Assembly: GCA_021828195.1 (NCBI GenBank)
Contig: JAKASQ010000005.1
Coordinates: 1 to 64,000 of the forward strand
Reading direction: 5' to 3'
From: Thermoplasmata archaeon
GTDB taxonomy: Archaea; Thermoplasmatota; Thermoplasmata; Lutacidiplasmatales; UBA184
Length of the DNA stretch: 64,000 nucleotides
In this document: piece after piece, positions 49,957-58,767 of the stretch
How positions within the stretch are numbered: the stretch's first letter is position 1
How the letters are laid out: every line of letters begins with the position of its first letter
The notes under the pieces: generated by a model
Seen by the model: the letters and a program-made list of their open reading frames with translations, nothing else
Databases searched by the model: none
What the model was told of the DNA's origin: nothing
Translations under genes and position numbers: made by a program

Positions 49957-50487
49957 TCAGCTGCGCTTCGGCACGAACCACACGTCCGTGATCGAGTACT
50001 TCGGTTCGGGATCGAAGCGCGCCTCGACCGGCATGCCGATGTAGATCTCCGACTCGACGCACTCTTTCAGGCGGACGAACAGCAGGCTGTCGGCGCCCTC
50101 GAACTCGACCATCGCGAGGTTGTACGGCGTCTCCTTCAGGAACGCCTCACTGCCGTAGTGGCATGTGGTCCAGGAGTGGAGGCGGCCCCGGGGCGGAAGA
50201 TCGATCCACTCGGTGGGCGCGCCGCACGCCATGCAGTGGCCGCGCGGGGTCGCGTAGACCGTCCCGCAGGACTTGCGCGTGCACTTCGAACCCTTGAGCT
50301 TCCCATCGGCGAGCGCGAGGAAGAACTCGGTATCCTCGGCGTAGCTGTGGATGTAGTTGATCGAGTACGGGTAGCGGATGATCAGGCTGTCGATGCCGTT
50401 CGCGTCCCGATAGATCGCGCGGCCGCTGCGGCCGAGCTCCTCCTGGACCTCTCGGAACTTCGAGAAGACCGGCGGGCGCGTCGTCAC
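49957..50487 (-). CDS. DUF35 OB-fold/zinc-ribbon protein, thiolase partner
   Basis: A 176-aa protein starting at GTG 50487, overlapping the thiolase stop. The rubredoxin-like zinc knuckle is GSKCTRKSCGTVYATPRGHCMACG, followed by an OB-fold (LHSWTTCHYGSEAF, then YNLAMVEFEGADSLLFVRL). In archaea, DUF35 proteins bridge acetoacetyl-CoA thiolase and HMG-CoA synthase in the mevalonate pathway, or act as acyl-CoA carriers for SCP-x-type thiolases. Only the thiolase is adjacent; HMG-CoA synthase is not in the window. The N-terminal 50 aa, rich in Tyr, are longer than in many DUF35 proteins. Confidence 0.88.
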   Translation of the reverse strand: MTTRPPVFSKFREVQEELGRSGRAIYRDANGIDSLIIRYPYSINYIHSYAEDTEFFLALADGKLKGSKCTRKSCGTVYATPRGHCMACGAPTEWIDLPPRGRLHSWTTCHYGSEAFLKETPYNLAMVEFEGADSLLFVRLKECVESEIYIGMPVEARFDPEPKYSITDVWFVPKRS

Positions 50488-51821
50488 GGGCGGTACCCCC
50501 GCTCGAGGATCGAGACCGTCACGGCCGACCCCGTTCCCGCGTGACTGTGGATCGCGCCTCGGTGCGCGTTGGGGATCTGGAGCGTCTTGTTCCCAAAGTG
50601 CTTCGCGATCCGCCCCTGCAGCTGCCAGAACGCGAAGACCGCCTGCATCAGACCGGTCGCTCCGACCGGGTGGCCGCAGGCGATGAGCCCTCCGGAGGGG
50701 TTGACCGGGAGGGCCCCCGCGTTCGGCGTAGGGAAGGGGTACTGGATGTTGGACATGAACGGATCTCCGCGCTCGGCGAAATCGTACCCCTCACCGTACC
50801 GACAGAGCCCGAGGTCCTCGTACGTCTGGATCTCGCTCGAAGCGTAGGCGTCGTGGAGCTCGACGAAGTCGAGCTCGCGGCGGGGATCGGTGATCCCGGC
50901 CATCCGGTACGCCTCGATGCCGGCGGCTCGGCCCGCGCGGAAGGAGTGGATTCCCGGATAGTCGAGGTTGGCGTAGTCGCTGGCCCTCTCGGTGGGGAGG
51001 AGCGGCACCTTCCCGAACGGGCGGTCGGCGAGACGCATCGTGTCGGTGCCGGTGCCGACCCCGGTGATGCGGATGGGTCGATCCGTGAACTCGCGCGCCC
51101 GGCGCTCGTCGCAGAGGATCGCGACCGCCGCTCCATCGCTCATGGTGCAGATCATCTCGCGCACGAGAGGGTAGCTGATCATCTCGCTCTGGAGGACCTG
51201 ATCGACCGTCAGCGGCTTCGGATACTGCGCGTACGGGTTGTGCAGCGCGTTCTGGTGGTTCTTGACGGACACGAGCGCCATGATCCGGCTGCCCTCGGCC
51301 GTCGCCAAGCGCTGGGCCTCGCGCTCGTCGGGGATGTGCGCGAACTTCGTCCGTCGGAGATACTCGTAGATGTGCCGCTGGACCATGAGGGCGTAGTAGC
51401 CCGTGTAGAACCCACCGAGCGGGAAGTCGAAGTTCGTGTCGGAGGCGAGCGCGATGAACTCGTTGCCTTTCCACGTCTCGACGCGACTCATCGTCTCGAA
51501 ACCCGCCGCGAGGCAGACGTCCATCCGTCCACTCGCCACCGCCTCGTACGCCGCCTGGAAGCACTCGCCACCCGTGGCGCCTCCCCACTCGATGCGAACG
51601 GAGCCCTTGGGGTTCAGGCCGAGATAATCCTGGACCATGCTCGACGCCTTGAGCTGGCGGGTGAAGTGGTCGGAGAAGTAGGAGATGCGCGAGCCGTCGA
51701 TCCGGTCCCTCGTTAGGTTCGGGATGCCCTTCAGCGCGTAGTCGTACGCCCGACGGACCATGAGGCGGAAATCCATCGCCGGATGAGCCTTCGCGAACTT
51801 CGTTACGCCTCCCGTGACCAT
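50484..51821 (-). CDS. Thiolase (SCP-x-like acetyl-CoA acyltransferase)
   Basis: A 445-aa thiolase beginning MVTGGVTKFAKAHPAMDFRL. The nucleophilic Cys is in WGGATGGECFQAAYEAV, and the C-terminal catalytic His is in GGLIACGHPVGATGLMQ. ELHDAYASSEIQTYEDLGLC is the loop typical of SCP-x-type archaeal thiolases. It joins or cleaves acyl-CoA chains and works with the overlapping DUF35 gene. ATG 51821 is chosen; the longer open frame runs through the promoter region of the divergent argF. The alternatives are a mevalonate-pathway acetoacetyl-CoA thiolase or a degradative ketothiolase. Confidence 0.9.
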   Translation of the reverse strand: MVTGGVTKFAKAHPAMDFRLMVRRAYDYALKGIPNLTRDRIDGSRISYFSDHFTRQLKASSMVQDYLGLNPKGSVRIEWGGATGGECFQAAYEAVASGRMDVCLAAGFETMSRVETWKGNEFIALASDTNFDFPLGGFYTGYYALMVQRHIYEYLRRTKFAHIPDEREAQRLATAEGSRIMALVSVKNHQNALHNPYAQYPKPLTVDQVLQSEMISYPLVREMICTMSDGAAVAILCDERRAREFTDRPIRITGVGTGTDTMRLADRPFGKVPLLPTERASDYANLDYPGIHSFRAGRAAGIEAYRMAGITDPRRELDFVELHDAYASSEIQTYEDLGLCRYGEGYDFAERGDPFMSNIQYPFPTPNAGALPVNPSGGLIACGHPVGATGLMQAVFAFWQLQGRIAKHFGNKTLQIPNAHRGAIHSHAGTGSAVTVSILERGYRP

Positions 51822-52059
51822 GTACACGCGCCGTGCCGAGGAGCGGGAGGTCCGTGCGGGAGGACGCGTGGCTTTCGGCGCCTTCTGGTTGGATTTCGAA
51901 CGAGCGGGCACGATCGGTTCCCTCGTTTGGGGCGAGTTCGGTCCGGTTCTTAGCGATGCCGTCGCCTTCCCCGTCGACCCTCCCGCGAACCCGCCCGAGA
52001 CGCCTCCGAGGAAGAGTACGAGAGCCAACGCCATTACCTGCTACCCGCGTACCCGGAGC

Positions 52060-53031
52060 ATGCCGACCCGCGCGCCCGGACGTGACATCCTCTCGGTCAT
52101 GGACTACGCCCCCGACGTCGACCACCTGCTGCGCCGGGCATTCGCCCTGAAGCGCGACCGGCGACGGGGGCGGCGGCTGCGGTCCCTTCGCGACCGCACA
52201 CTCGCCCTCGTCTTTGAGAAACCCTCCACGCGAACCCGCACGAGCTTCGAGGTGGGGGTTCGCGACTTGGGAGGCGCACCGATGTACCTTTCCTCTCACG
52301 ATCTCCAGTTGGGTCGAGGAGAGACCATCGCGGACACCGCGCGCGTCCTCTCCCGCTACGTCGACGGGATCGTTTACCGGGCGTTCCACCATGCCGACGA
52401 GGTCGAGCTCGCGAAGTGGGCCTCGGTGCCGGTGATCAACGCGCTCGATGACCTCGAGCATCCCTGTCAGGTCGCGGCGGACCTGCTCACGATGTACGAG
52501 CGCTGGAAGGGAAAGTTCTCCGGCCGCCGGCTCGCGTACATCGGGGACGGCAACAACGTCCTCAACTCGCTCCTGCTCGGCGCCGCCGCCGTCGGGTTGG
52601 ACATCACAGCGGCAAGCCCCAACGGGTACGGCCCGAACGCCGGGATCGTGCGGCACGCCGAGACGCTCGCGCGCGCCCACCACAGTTCGATCACGCTGAC
52701 CGATTCCATCGAGGAGGCCGTCCGCGGGGCCGACGCCGTGTACACCGATGTCTGGGTTTCGATGGGAGAGGAAGCGGAGACGGCCGCACGCACCGCCGCC
52801 TTCCAAGGCTACCAGGTCAACGACGCGCTCCTTGCCCGGGCGCGCCCGGACGCATTCGTACTCCACGATCTGCCAGCGCATCGCGGGCTCGAGATCACTG
52901 ATGAGGTGATGGATGGCCCCCGCGCCGCCGTCTGGGACCAGGCGGAGAACCGCCTGCACGCCCAGAAGGCGCTGTTGGAGTGGGCGCTCCTCGCGCCCAA
53001 GGCCTCCCGCGGGCGTGGGACATCGCGCTGA
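52060..53031 (+). CDS. argF: Ornithine carbamoyltransferase
   Basis: A 323-aa transcarbamoylase. The carbamoyl-phosphate loop is EKPSTRTRTSFEVGVRDLGG, with LEHPCQVAADLLT as the second phosphate-site motif. VWVSMGEEAE holds the S-M-G loop that recognises ornithine. The usual H-C-L-P motif reads FVLHDLPAHRG, with Cys replaced by Asp, which is odd because that Cys contacts the ornithine amine. It makes citrulline from ornithine and carbamoyl phosphate. ATG 52060 is chosen, with a CCATTACC TATA-like run 23-30 bp upstream. Another transcarbamoylase specificity cannot be ruled out. Confidence 0.9.
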   Translation: MPTRAPGRDILSVMDYAPDVDHLLRRAFALKRDRRRGRRLRSLRDRTLALVFEKPSTRTRTSFEVGVRDLGGAPMYLSSHDLQLGRGETIADTARVLSRYVDGIVYRAFHHADEVELAKWASVPVINALDDLEHPCQVAADLLTMYERWKGKFSGRRLAYIGDGNNVLNSLLLGAAAVGLDITAASPNGYGPNAGIVRHAETLARAHHSSITLTDSIEEAVRGADAVYTDVWVSMGEEAETAARTAAFQGYQVNDALLARARPDAFVLHDLPAHRGLEITDEVMDGPRAAVWDQAENRLHAQKALLEWALLAPKASRGRGTSR

Positions 53032-53044
53032 GCACCGCTCGAGC

Positions 53045-53500
53045 TCACGCCGTGGGACTCGCTTCAGGGTCGGCCCGCAAGCGGATCCCGAGCTGGTGTT
53101 CGATCTTGCGGATCAGCGCGTCCGGAGGGCGGAAGCTCCCGGACTCGATCTTGAGGACGACCGATTTCTTCTCGTTGAGCTTCTTGCCGAAATCCTCCGG
53201 GGTCCACGCACGGCGCTCGCGCGCGATGCGGATGCGCTGGAACCAGTCCGGGGCCAGCTCCATCTCGGGCATCTCGAGGTAGACGTCCCGCTCCTCGAAC
53301 CGCCGCGAGGCCGAGGGCCGGACCGGCCCGACGCGGATCCGGCTCGGGACCGAGGAGGGAGCGGCCGCCGCGGGAGGGGGATCGACCGGGGTCCCGAACT
53401 TCACGCAGTTCGGGCACAACTGCAGCACCGATCGCTCGATCTTGATGCGACTCGTCGACTCCACTTCCGTCCCGCACATTTCACACAACATCGGATTCAC
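53045..53500 (-). CDS. Archaeal multiprotein bridging factor aMBF1
   Basis: A 151-aa protein. The N-terminal zinc ribbon is MLCEMCGTEVESTSRIKIE...LCPNCVKFG (C-x2-C...C-x2-C), a flexible Pro/Ala linker follows, then a cro-type HTH (RIRIARERRAWTPEDFGKKL, LNEKKSVVLKIESGSF and IRKIEHQLGI). This is the standard aMBF1 layout; aMBF1 contacts the small ribosomal subunit in Archaea. The start is GTG 53500 overlapping the thioesterase stop; ATG 53491 is the alternative. Confidence 0.92.
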   Translation of the reverse strand: MNPMLCEMCGTEVESTSRIKIERSVLQLCPNCVKFGTPVDPPPAAAAPSSVPSRIRVGPVRPSASRRFEERDVYLEMPEMELAPDWFQRIRIARERRAWTPEDFGKKLNEKKSVVLKIESGSFRPPDALIRKIEHQLGIRLRADPEASPTA

Positions 53501-54012
53501 TCCTTCCTACCGGGTCCCGCCCGGGTCTTTCGCCGTTCGTCCATCCGCCGTCGGCCCTCCTCGAAACGAAGGCGCTCCTCCTCCGAGGTCAGCACGAGCT
53601 CCGGGACCGGGATCGGGCGGCCGCTCGCGTCGATCGCCACCATGGTCACGAAGGCATTCCCGACGAGCTGAGCTCGTTCCGCGTCGATGCGCTCGGCGGA
53701 GACCTGGATCCAGATCTCCATGGAGGTGCGACGGACGAACGTGACCTGGGCATCGAGCTGAACGATGTCCCCGACGTGGACCGGGGCAATGAAGTCGACC
53801 CGGTCGAACGAGGCCGTGAGGCACGGGGCAAAGGCGTGCCGGCTCGCCGTGATGTAGGCGACCCGGTCGATCTCCGCGAGGATGATCCCTCCGAAGACGC
53901 TGCCCAGATTGTTCGCCTCGACGGGCAGCATGAGCCGAACGGTGTGGGTCCGACTCGCGGACACCGGCTTCGGCGGCCTCGCGGACAATTCGATCCCACT
54001 CCGACGAGGCAT
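53497..54012 (-). CDS. Hotdog-fold acyl-CoA thioesterase
   Basis: A 171-aa protein with one hotdog domain. LPVEANNLGSVFGGIILAEIDRVAYI matches the N-x-x-G-x-x-x-G-G-x-x-L-x-x-x-D active-site region of BACH/YciA-type thioesterases, and FIAPVHVGDIVQLDAQVTFV the following strands. The C-terminal 35 aa are charged and helical. It hydrolyses acyl-CoA to free acid and CoA in the cytoplasm. Its stop overlaps the start of the aMBF1 gene. Upstream lies a broken methyltransferase gene. Confidence 0.88.
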   Translation of the reverse strand: MPRRSGIELSARPPKPVSASRTHTVRLMLPVEANNLGSVFGGIILAEIDRVAYITASRHAFAPCLTASFDRVDFIAPVHVGDIVQLDAQVTFVRRTSMEIWIQVSAERIDAERAQLVGNAFVTMVAIDASGRPIPVPELVLTSEEERLRFEEGRRRMDERRKTRAGPGRKE

Positions 54013-54017
54013 CCCGC

Positions 54018-54600
54018 GAAGAGACCGGGGCCCCAGACAAGGAAGCGGTGGGGCGGTTTAGCCTTTCTTGAAGAGAGTCCGATTCCGCCCAACCGCTCGA
54101 TGGGTTCCAGTCCCTCGGCGAGGAGGAGCGGCTCGATGAGCGCGATGCGGCGGCGTGGCACAGCGAAGGCGAGTCGACCGTCCGGGCGGAGCACGCGCTC
54201 GATCTCGCGGATCGCGCGAGGGACGGCCGCGGGTGCCGTGCCGCCCAGGGCTCCCAGCGGCCGGACGAGGTCCACGGAAGCGTCCCGGAACGGGAGCGCG
54301 ACCCGGTCCGCCTGAACTCGCCCGATCTCCTCATTGCCCCGGACGACGGTGCCCGACGGGCACGAACGAGCATTCCTCTCGGCGGTTCCGCCAGAACGTA
54401 GGTCCGGCCATGGCCCTCGCGGTCCCCGGCGAGGAAGAGTTGCAACGGGGTTCCGGTTCGGCATCCAACGTCATAGACCACCGCGGGGGGGACGAAGCCC
54501 ACACCGTGAAGCAGAGAGCTAGCCCGCGAGACGGATCCGAGAGCCGGGAGTCGTTGGAGCCATGCCAACCTCGGCCGGCTCGACCACGCCGCCGGCCACC
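54018..54600 (-). pseudogene. Class I SAM-dependent methyltransferase, frameshifted remnant
   Basis: One minus-strand frame encodes AWLQRLPALGSVSRASSLLH, then GVGFVPPAVVYDVGCRTGTP with SAM motif I, continuing to EPPRGMLVRARRA near 54350. Homology then jumps frame to TVVRGNEEIGRVQADRVALP, FRDASVDLVRPLGALGG and EIERVLRPDGRLAFAVPR, the motifs after the SAM site. The second frame has no stop before it runs into the thioesterase gene. There is no usable start codon at the N-terminal end either. The simplest reading is a decayed methyltransferase; a sequencing error near 54345 is possible. Confidence 0.7.
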
Positions 54601-55350
54601 GGATCGTGGAGGCCGGACGGGATGGCACCGGGCGATCGGACGCGCGGCGTTCGGCTCCGGCCCCTGGGGTGGGCTCCGGCTGGGACGCCGTGCTTCGATC
54701 CGTCATTCATTCCCAGATGCGGTAGGGCGGCGGGTCGATTTAGTACGCCTGTACGAGTCGATCCCCGCGAGTCCGTACGGATTCGGGCGATCGCCGTTCC
54801 GATCGATTCGCACTCGACCGCAGCGTTCCAAACACGCCGCGGCTCGACTCTCCAGTACTCACTTAGAGAAGGAGGCGAAGCCGCGTATCGCTCTCCACGG
54901 CACTTCCGGATGACTCCCTTGGACGCGCGAGGAAACACTCCCGGCCGCCTCTCTGATCACTTCCAACTCGCGAATCACCGCGTCCTGAGCCATCGTAGAG
55001 CCGAGGAACTTTTCCTCGCCGCCGACGCTGTACGAAGCGATCAGGCGGGTCGCCGCGACGATGTAAGAAACGTAACTCAGTTTATGGTCCCATCTCCCTC
55101 GGTCTCGGAGTCGTCACGGCCGGATCCCGAGCCGGGCGGGCGGGAGGCACGATGCGCTCCCGGGAGTGTTCGCCCCGCCCCGGACCCCGCGCAGTGCGAG
55201 CCCTTTCCCGGAGATCGAAGGGGAGCCGCTACGTTCGTGAGCTGGACCGAAAGGTGGGCCCGAGCAACTCTTTCCTCCGAACTCCGGATCGACCGTGCGC
55301 CCACCGCTCCTGCACGGCGCAACCGGGGCGCCCCACGACAGGGGCGCAAG
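54601..55350 (+). other. 750-bp intergenic region upstream of the EF-1A gene
   Basis: I see no tRNA, no repeat array and no recognisable protein. A plus-strand frame (54562-55365) is open for 267 codons, but its composition (Arg, Pro, Ser and Gly rich) is typical of an out-of-frame GC-rich reading. The base composition is slightly less GC-rich around 54780-55090. It may hold an unrecognised RNA or be decayed sequence continuing from the methyltransferase remnant. Confidence 0.4.
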
Positions 55351-55356
55351 ACAACT

Positions 55357-55364
55357 CATAAATA
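55357..55364 (+). promoter_or_regulatory. TATA-like box of the EF-1A operon
   Basis: CATAAATA lies 37-44 bp before ATG 55401, giving a leader of about 15-20 nt that contains a CAGGA ribosome-binding-like site. Confidence 0.55.
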
Positions 55365-55400
55365 GTGGCGCCATGTGGGCGCGGCCGGAGCCCTCAGGAA

Positions 55401-56681
55401 ATGGCGAACAAGCCCCACCTCAACATCGTCTTCATCGGACACGTGGACCACGGTAAGTCGACCACCGTCGGCCGACTGCTGCTCGACACCGGCGTCATCC
55501 GGCAGGAAGAGATCGACAAGTTCCGGGCCGAGGCCGAAGCGAAGGGCAAGGCGACGTTCGAGTTCGCTTGGGTCATGGACGACCTCAAGGAGGAGCGCGA
55601 GCGTGGGGTCACGATCGATATCGCCCACCGCCGCTTTGACAGCCAGAAGTACTACTTCACCATCATTGATGCGCCCGGTCACCGGGACTTCGTCAAGAAC
55701 ATGATCACCGGGACCAGCCAGGCCGACGCCGCGGTCCTGGTCGTCTCCGCCGCCGAAGGGATCCAGGAGCAGACGCGGGAGCACATCTTCCTGTCGCGCA
55801 CGCTCGGCGTCTCGCAACTCATCTGCGCGATCAACAAGATGGACCGACAAGAGGTCGCCTACTCCGAGGCCAAGTACAACGCCGTGAAGGAGGAGCTGAC
55901 GAAGCTCCTGAAGAACGTCGGGTTCAAGGTGGATACGCAGGTCGTCTTCCTTCCGATCTCCGCCTTCAAGGACGACAACATCATCAAGGCGAGCCCGAAC
56001 ATGGCCTGGTTCAAGGGCCCGTTCCTGCTCCAGGCGCTCGACAACCTCGTGGTGCCGGCGAAGCCCACCGACAAGCCGCTGCGCCTCCCCGTCCAGGATG
56101 TCTACACCATCACGGGGATCGGCACCGTGCCCGTCGGCCGGGTCGAGACCGGGCGCCTCAAGGTCGGCGAGAAGATCACCTTCATGCCGAGCGGCAAGAC
56201 CGGCGAAGTGAAGACGATCGAGATGCACCACGAAGCGGTCCAGGTCGCCGAGCCCGGGGACAACGTCGGGTTCAACGTGCGCGGGATCGATAAGAACGAC
56301 ATCCGCCGCGGGGATGTCGCCGGTCCAGCTTCCGCGCCTCCGACGGTCGTGGAAAGCTTCACCGCGAACATCCAGGTCCTCAACCATCCGAGCGTCATCA
56401 CCGCCGGCTACGCGCCGGTCTTCCACGCGCACACGGCCCAGGTCGCCTGCGAGTTCACCGAGCTGTTGAAGCGCCTGGACCCGAAGACGGGCCAGACCGC
56501 CGAAGAGAACCCCCCGACGCTCAAGACCGGGGACGCCGCGCTCGTTCGCATCACTCCGAAACGCCCGCTCGTGCTGGAGAAGTACAAGGAGTTCCCCCAG
56601 CTGGGCCGCTTCGCCGTGCGGGACATGGGCCAGACGGTCGCCGCCGGCGTCGTCGTGGACGTCAAGAAGCGCGAGGGCTAA
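55401..56681 (+). CDS. tuf: Translation elongation factor 1-alpha (aEF1A)
   Basis: A 426-aa GTPase that brings aminoacyl-tRNA to the ribosome. The G motifs are [17 protein letters not shown] and [20 protein letters not shown] is switch I, and the C-terminal beta-barrels are complete. The start at [16 protein letters not shown] matches archaeal/eukaryotic-type EF-1A, so the in-frame GTG-like upstream extension is rejected. The region [13 protein letters not shown] is of the archaeal type. uS10 follows 37 bp downstream, the usual archaeal order. Confidence 0.98.
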   Translation: MANKPHLNIVFIGHVDHGKSTTVGRLLLDTGVIRQEEIDKFRAEAEAKGKATFEFAWVMDDLKEERERGVTIDIAHRRFDSQKYYFTIIDAPGHRDFVKNMITGTSQADAAVLVVSAAEGIQEQTREHIFLSRTLGVSQLICAINKMDRQEVAYSEAKYNAVKEELTKLLKNVGFKVDTQVVFLPISAFKDDNIIKASPNMAWFKGPFLLQALDNLVVPAKPTDKPLRLPVQDVYTITGIGTVPVGRVETGRLKVGEKITFMPSGKTGEVKTIEMHHEAVQVAEPGDNVGFNVRGIDKNDIRRGDVAGPASAPPTVVESFTANIQVLNHPSVITAGYAPVFHAHTAQVACEFTELLKRLDPKTGQTAEENPPTLKTGDAALVRITPKRPLVLEKYKEFPQLGRFAVRDMGQTVAAGVVVDVKKREG

Positions 56682-56718
56682 GGCGACCGTCGCCTCGGCC
56701 CGAAGAAGAACGGATCTC

Positions 56719-57030
56719 ATGGTGCAGAAGGCTCGGATCTCGCTCACGGGCCGCGACGCCCAGAGGGTCGACCAGATCTGCAAGCAGATCCGCGAGATCG
56801 GCCAGAAGACCGGTGTGAAGATCGCCGGGCCGATCCCGCTGCCGACGAAGAAGCTGCGCGTTCCCGTCCGCAAGGGCCCCGACGGCGGCGGATCGAGCAC
56901 GATCGACCACTGGGAGATGCGGATCCACAAGCGCCTGATCGATATCGACGCCGACGAACGTGCGCTCCGCCAGGTGATGCGCATCCAAGTCCCCGACGGC
57001 GTCAACATCGAGATCGTCCTGACGAGCTGA
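56719..57030 (+). CDS. rpsJ: Small-subunit ribosomal protein uS10
   Basis: A 103-aa S10 protein with [60 protein letters not shown] and the end [13 protein letters not shown]. It sits in the head of the 30S subunit. Following EF-1A is the conserved archaeal arrangement. Length is normal. Confidence 0.97.
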   Translation: MVQKARISLTGRDAQRVDQICKQIREIGQKTGVKIAGPIPLPTKKLRVPVRKGPDGGGSSTIDHWEMRIHKRLIDIDADERALRQVMRIQVPDGVNIEIVLTS

Positions 57031-57037
57031 CCTGAAC

Positions 57038-57655
57038 GTGTTCGCCCCGGGGGCGAGCCGGTACCTCGGCGCGAGCCTGATCGCGGTCGTCATCCTGGGC
57101 GCGCTCGTCGCGTTCATCGCGTGGTGGCCCCTGTGGGTCCTCCTCGCCGCGGTCGCGGCGGGCTGGATCTTCTTCGCCGTGTTCCTACGTGACCCCGACC
57201 GAGTGGCCGGGGAGGGGATCGTATCCGCGGCGGACGGACGCGTGCGCGAGGTGGTTCGAGAGGGCCCGCGCTGGCGGATCTCCGTGTTCATGAACGTGAC
57301 GAACGTCCACGTGAACCGGTTTCCCGTGGACGGCCGTGTCGAGTCGGTCACCACGAGCGGCGAAGGCTTCCGGCCGGCCTACCGGGTGGACGCGGCACAC
57401 AATCTCCAGCGTTCCTACGTGCTCGCCACGGCGATCGGTCCGGTGGAGGTGGTCCAAATGACCGGGATCGTCGCCCGTCGGCTCGTGTCGCTGGTCGAGG
57501 TCGGTGAAGAGCGCCCGAAGGGGAGTCGCCTCGGGATGATCGTCCTCGGTTCGCGGGTGGATGTGCTGGTGCCGGCGGACCGGGCCCTGCCCCGCGTCGA
57601 GGTAGGCGAGACCGTTCGAGCGGGTGCTTCCACCATCGCTCAGGTGATCGGGTGA
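57038..57655 (+). CDS. Archaetidylserine/phosphatidylserine decarboxylase-type protein
   Basis: A 205-aa pyruvoyl-enzyme precursor starting at GTG 57038. Two N-terminal helices anchor it in the membrane (residues 10-50). Then come GIVSAADGRVREV, SVFMNVTNVHVNRFPVDGRV and GSRLGMIVLGSRVDVLVP; the L-G-S-R is the self-cleavage site where Ser becomes the pyruvoyl group (LGST in bacteria, F/LGSR in the short archaeal form). It turns archaetidylserine into archaetidylethanolamine. The next gene encodes the CDP-alcohol transferase that would make its substrate; start and stop overlap (GTGA). Confidence 0.92.
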   Translation: MFAPGASRYLGASLIAVVILGALVAFIAWWPLWVLLAAVAAGWIFFAVFLRDPDRVAGEGIVSAADGRVREVVREGPRWRISVFMNVTNVHVNRFPVDGRVESVTTSGEGFRPAYRVDAAHNLQRSYVLATAIGPVEVVQMTGIVARRLVSLVEVGEERPKGSRLGMIVLGSRVDVLVPADRALPRVEVGETVRAGASTIAQVIG

Positions 57656-58410
57656 CGGATCGCTGGCGCGCCGCGGCGAACGTGGCGACCCTGGGCAACC
57701 TGCTCCTGGGCATCGGAGCGATCGCGTACATCGTGCTCGCCAACCCGTACTTCGCGATGCTCCTGATCGCGCTTGGGGTTGCGTTCGATGGGATGGACGG
57801 GCTCCTCGCGCGGCGCAGCCACACCCCCGGCGGTTGGTTCGGCCGGATCGCGGACTCCGTCGCGGACGCCGTGACCTTCGGGGTCGCCCCCGCGTTCCTC
57901 GTCGGGTGGCACGCCGGCCAGGGGTCCCCGTGGGCCACGATCGGCTTCGCGACCTTCGCCGTCGCCGCCGCGGTGGCGATTCTCGCGGTCGCCCGGCTCT
58001 GCTACTTCACGCTGCGCGGCTTCCAGCACCACGACTTCGTCGGCGTGCCCACCCCGCAGACCGCGCTCGCGATCGTGCTGTTCTCGCTGTGGTGGTACCT
58101 TCCCGGGTTCCTCGGGGCCGCACCGCCGCCGTTCCTCATCGCGGTCGGCCTCGTGTCGCTGGCGATGGTGCTCCCGGTGAGGTACCCGAAGATCCGACGA
58201 GGCTCCCTGCTGCGCCCGGCGATGGCCTTCACCGCGATCGTCGCCGCGCTCGCCCTCGTCCCGGTCCAGTTCCGGCCCGCTGCGGGCACGCCGTTCTACC
58301 TGTTCGCCTCCGCGATGAGCTACGCGATGGCCGCCGGCCTTTTCCTGTATTACTTCCTGGGGCCGTTCACGGTGAAGCGGTCGATCGGCCCTTCCGCGAA
58401 GGGGTTCTAA
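57652..58410 (+). CDS. CDP-alcohol phosphatidyltransferase (archaetidylserine synthase-like)
   Basis: A 252-aa membrane enzyme with about seven helices, starting at GTG 57652. The catalytic motif D-G-x2-A-R-x8-G-x3-D-x3-D is complete: DGMDGLLARRSHTPGGWFGR followed by IADSVADAVTFG. FGVAPAFLVGW is the following signature. It joins a CDP-lipid to serine; coupling to the decarboxylase supports archaetidylserine synthase rather than an inositol enzyme. The gene ends 9 bp before the structured RNA candidate region. Confidence 0.92.
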   Translation: MTDRWRAAANVATLGNLLLGIGAIAYIVLANPYFAMLLIALGVAFDGMDGLLARRSHTPGGWFGRIADSVADAVTFGVAPAFLVGWHAGQGSPWATIGFATFAVAAAVAILAVARLCYFTLRGFQHHDFVGVPTPQTALAIVLFSLWWYLPGFLGAAPPPFLIAVGLVSLAMVLPVRYPKIRRGSLLRPAMAFTAIVAALALVPVQFRPAAGTPFYLFASAMSYAMAAGLFLYYFLGPFTVKRSIGPSAKGF

Positions 58411-58419
58411 CTGCTAATG

Positions 58420-58735
58420 GGAAAACACATGTATCGGCGCAAGGACATGTCGAGAACAATCCCTGGAAACGGGGAGGTGCGCCCGAGCCACCGAGTGAAC
58501 TCGGGTGTAGATGGGCGGTATCCGGTTGTGCGCCCAGCACGTAAAACCGCAAGGAATCTGGGCCGCAACAGGGCCGACGAAAACCAAGTCGGCCCGATGA
58601 AGCTCCTCGACAACGAAGAGCGTCGCGGCCAGTTCGGCCGAGACGGAAAACGCCTGCGGAGGAAGGAGGTTCATGCCGGCAACGGCAGGTGCCTTCCAAG
58701 GAACCAGGAACCCAGCATCATCGGTGCTTGTCACC
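58420..58735 (+). ncRNA. Candidate structured RNA of unknown class upstream of mptD
   Basis: Six hairpins can be drawn on the plus strand: ACATGT 58427-58432/58445-58450; TCCCTG-GAAA-CGGGGA 58460-58475; CCGAG-TGAA-CTCGG 58491-58504; GGGCCGAC/GTCGGCCC 58571-58595; CGTC-CGGCC/GGCCG-GACG 58621-58645; and GGAAGG/CCTTCC (58661-58697) enclosing TGCCG-GCAA-CGGCA. Two have GNRA loops (GAAA, GCAA), which would be TTTC and TTGC on the other strand, so the plus strand is the RNA. It does not match tRNA, 5S, the SRP core or RNase P conserved sequences as I know them. Weak open frames exist on both strands (58417-58761 plus; 58414 to about 58674 minus) and are alternatives. Confidence 0.5.
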
Positions 58736-58767
58736 CATGGATAGGTATGGGAGAACGGTGAGAGGCG

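Noticed and set aside
51834-51915. GTGCC...GGCAC pairing with TTCGAAC, suspected tRNA
   Set aside because: One acceptor mismatch, no D-arm and no anticodon arm.
51822-52034. N-terminal extension of the thiolase reading MALALVLFLGGVSGG, which looks like a signal peptide
   Set aside because: It runs through the divergent argF promoter region and thiolase homology begins only at 51821.
54562-55365. Long plus-strand open frame upstream of EF-1A
   Set aside because: Arg/Pro/Ser-rich composition typical of a non-coding frame in GC-rich DNA, no motif and no ribosome-binding site.
58417-58761. 114-aa plus-strand frame and an 87-aa minus-strand frame over the structured RNA candidate
   Set aside because: Neither resembles a known protein, and the dense perfect stems with GNRA loops explain the sequence better; kept only as alternatives.
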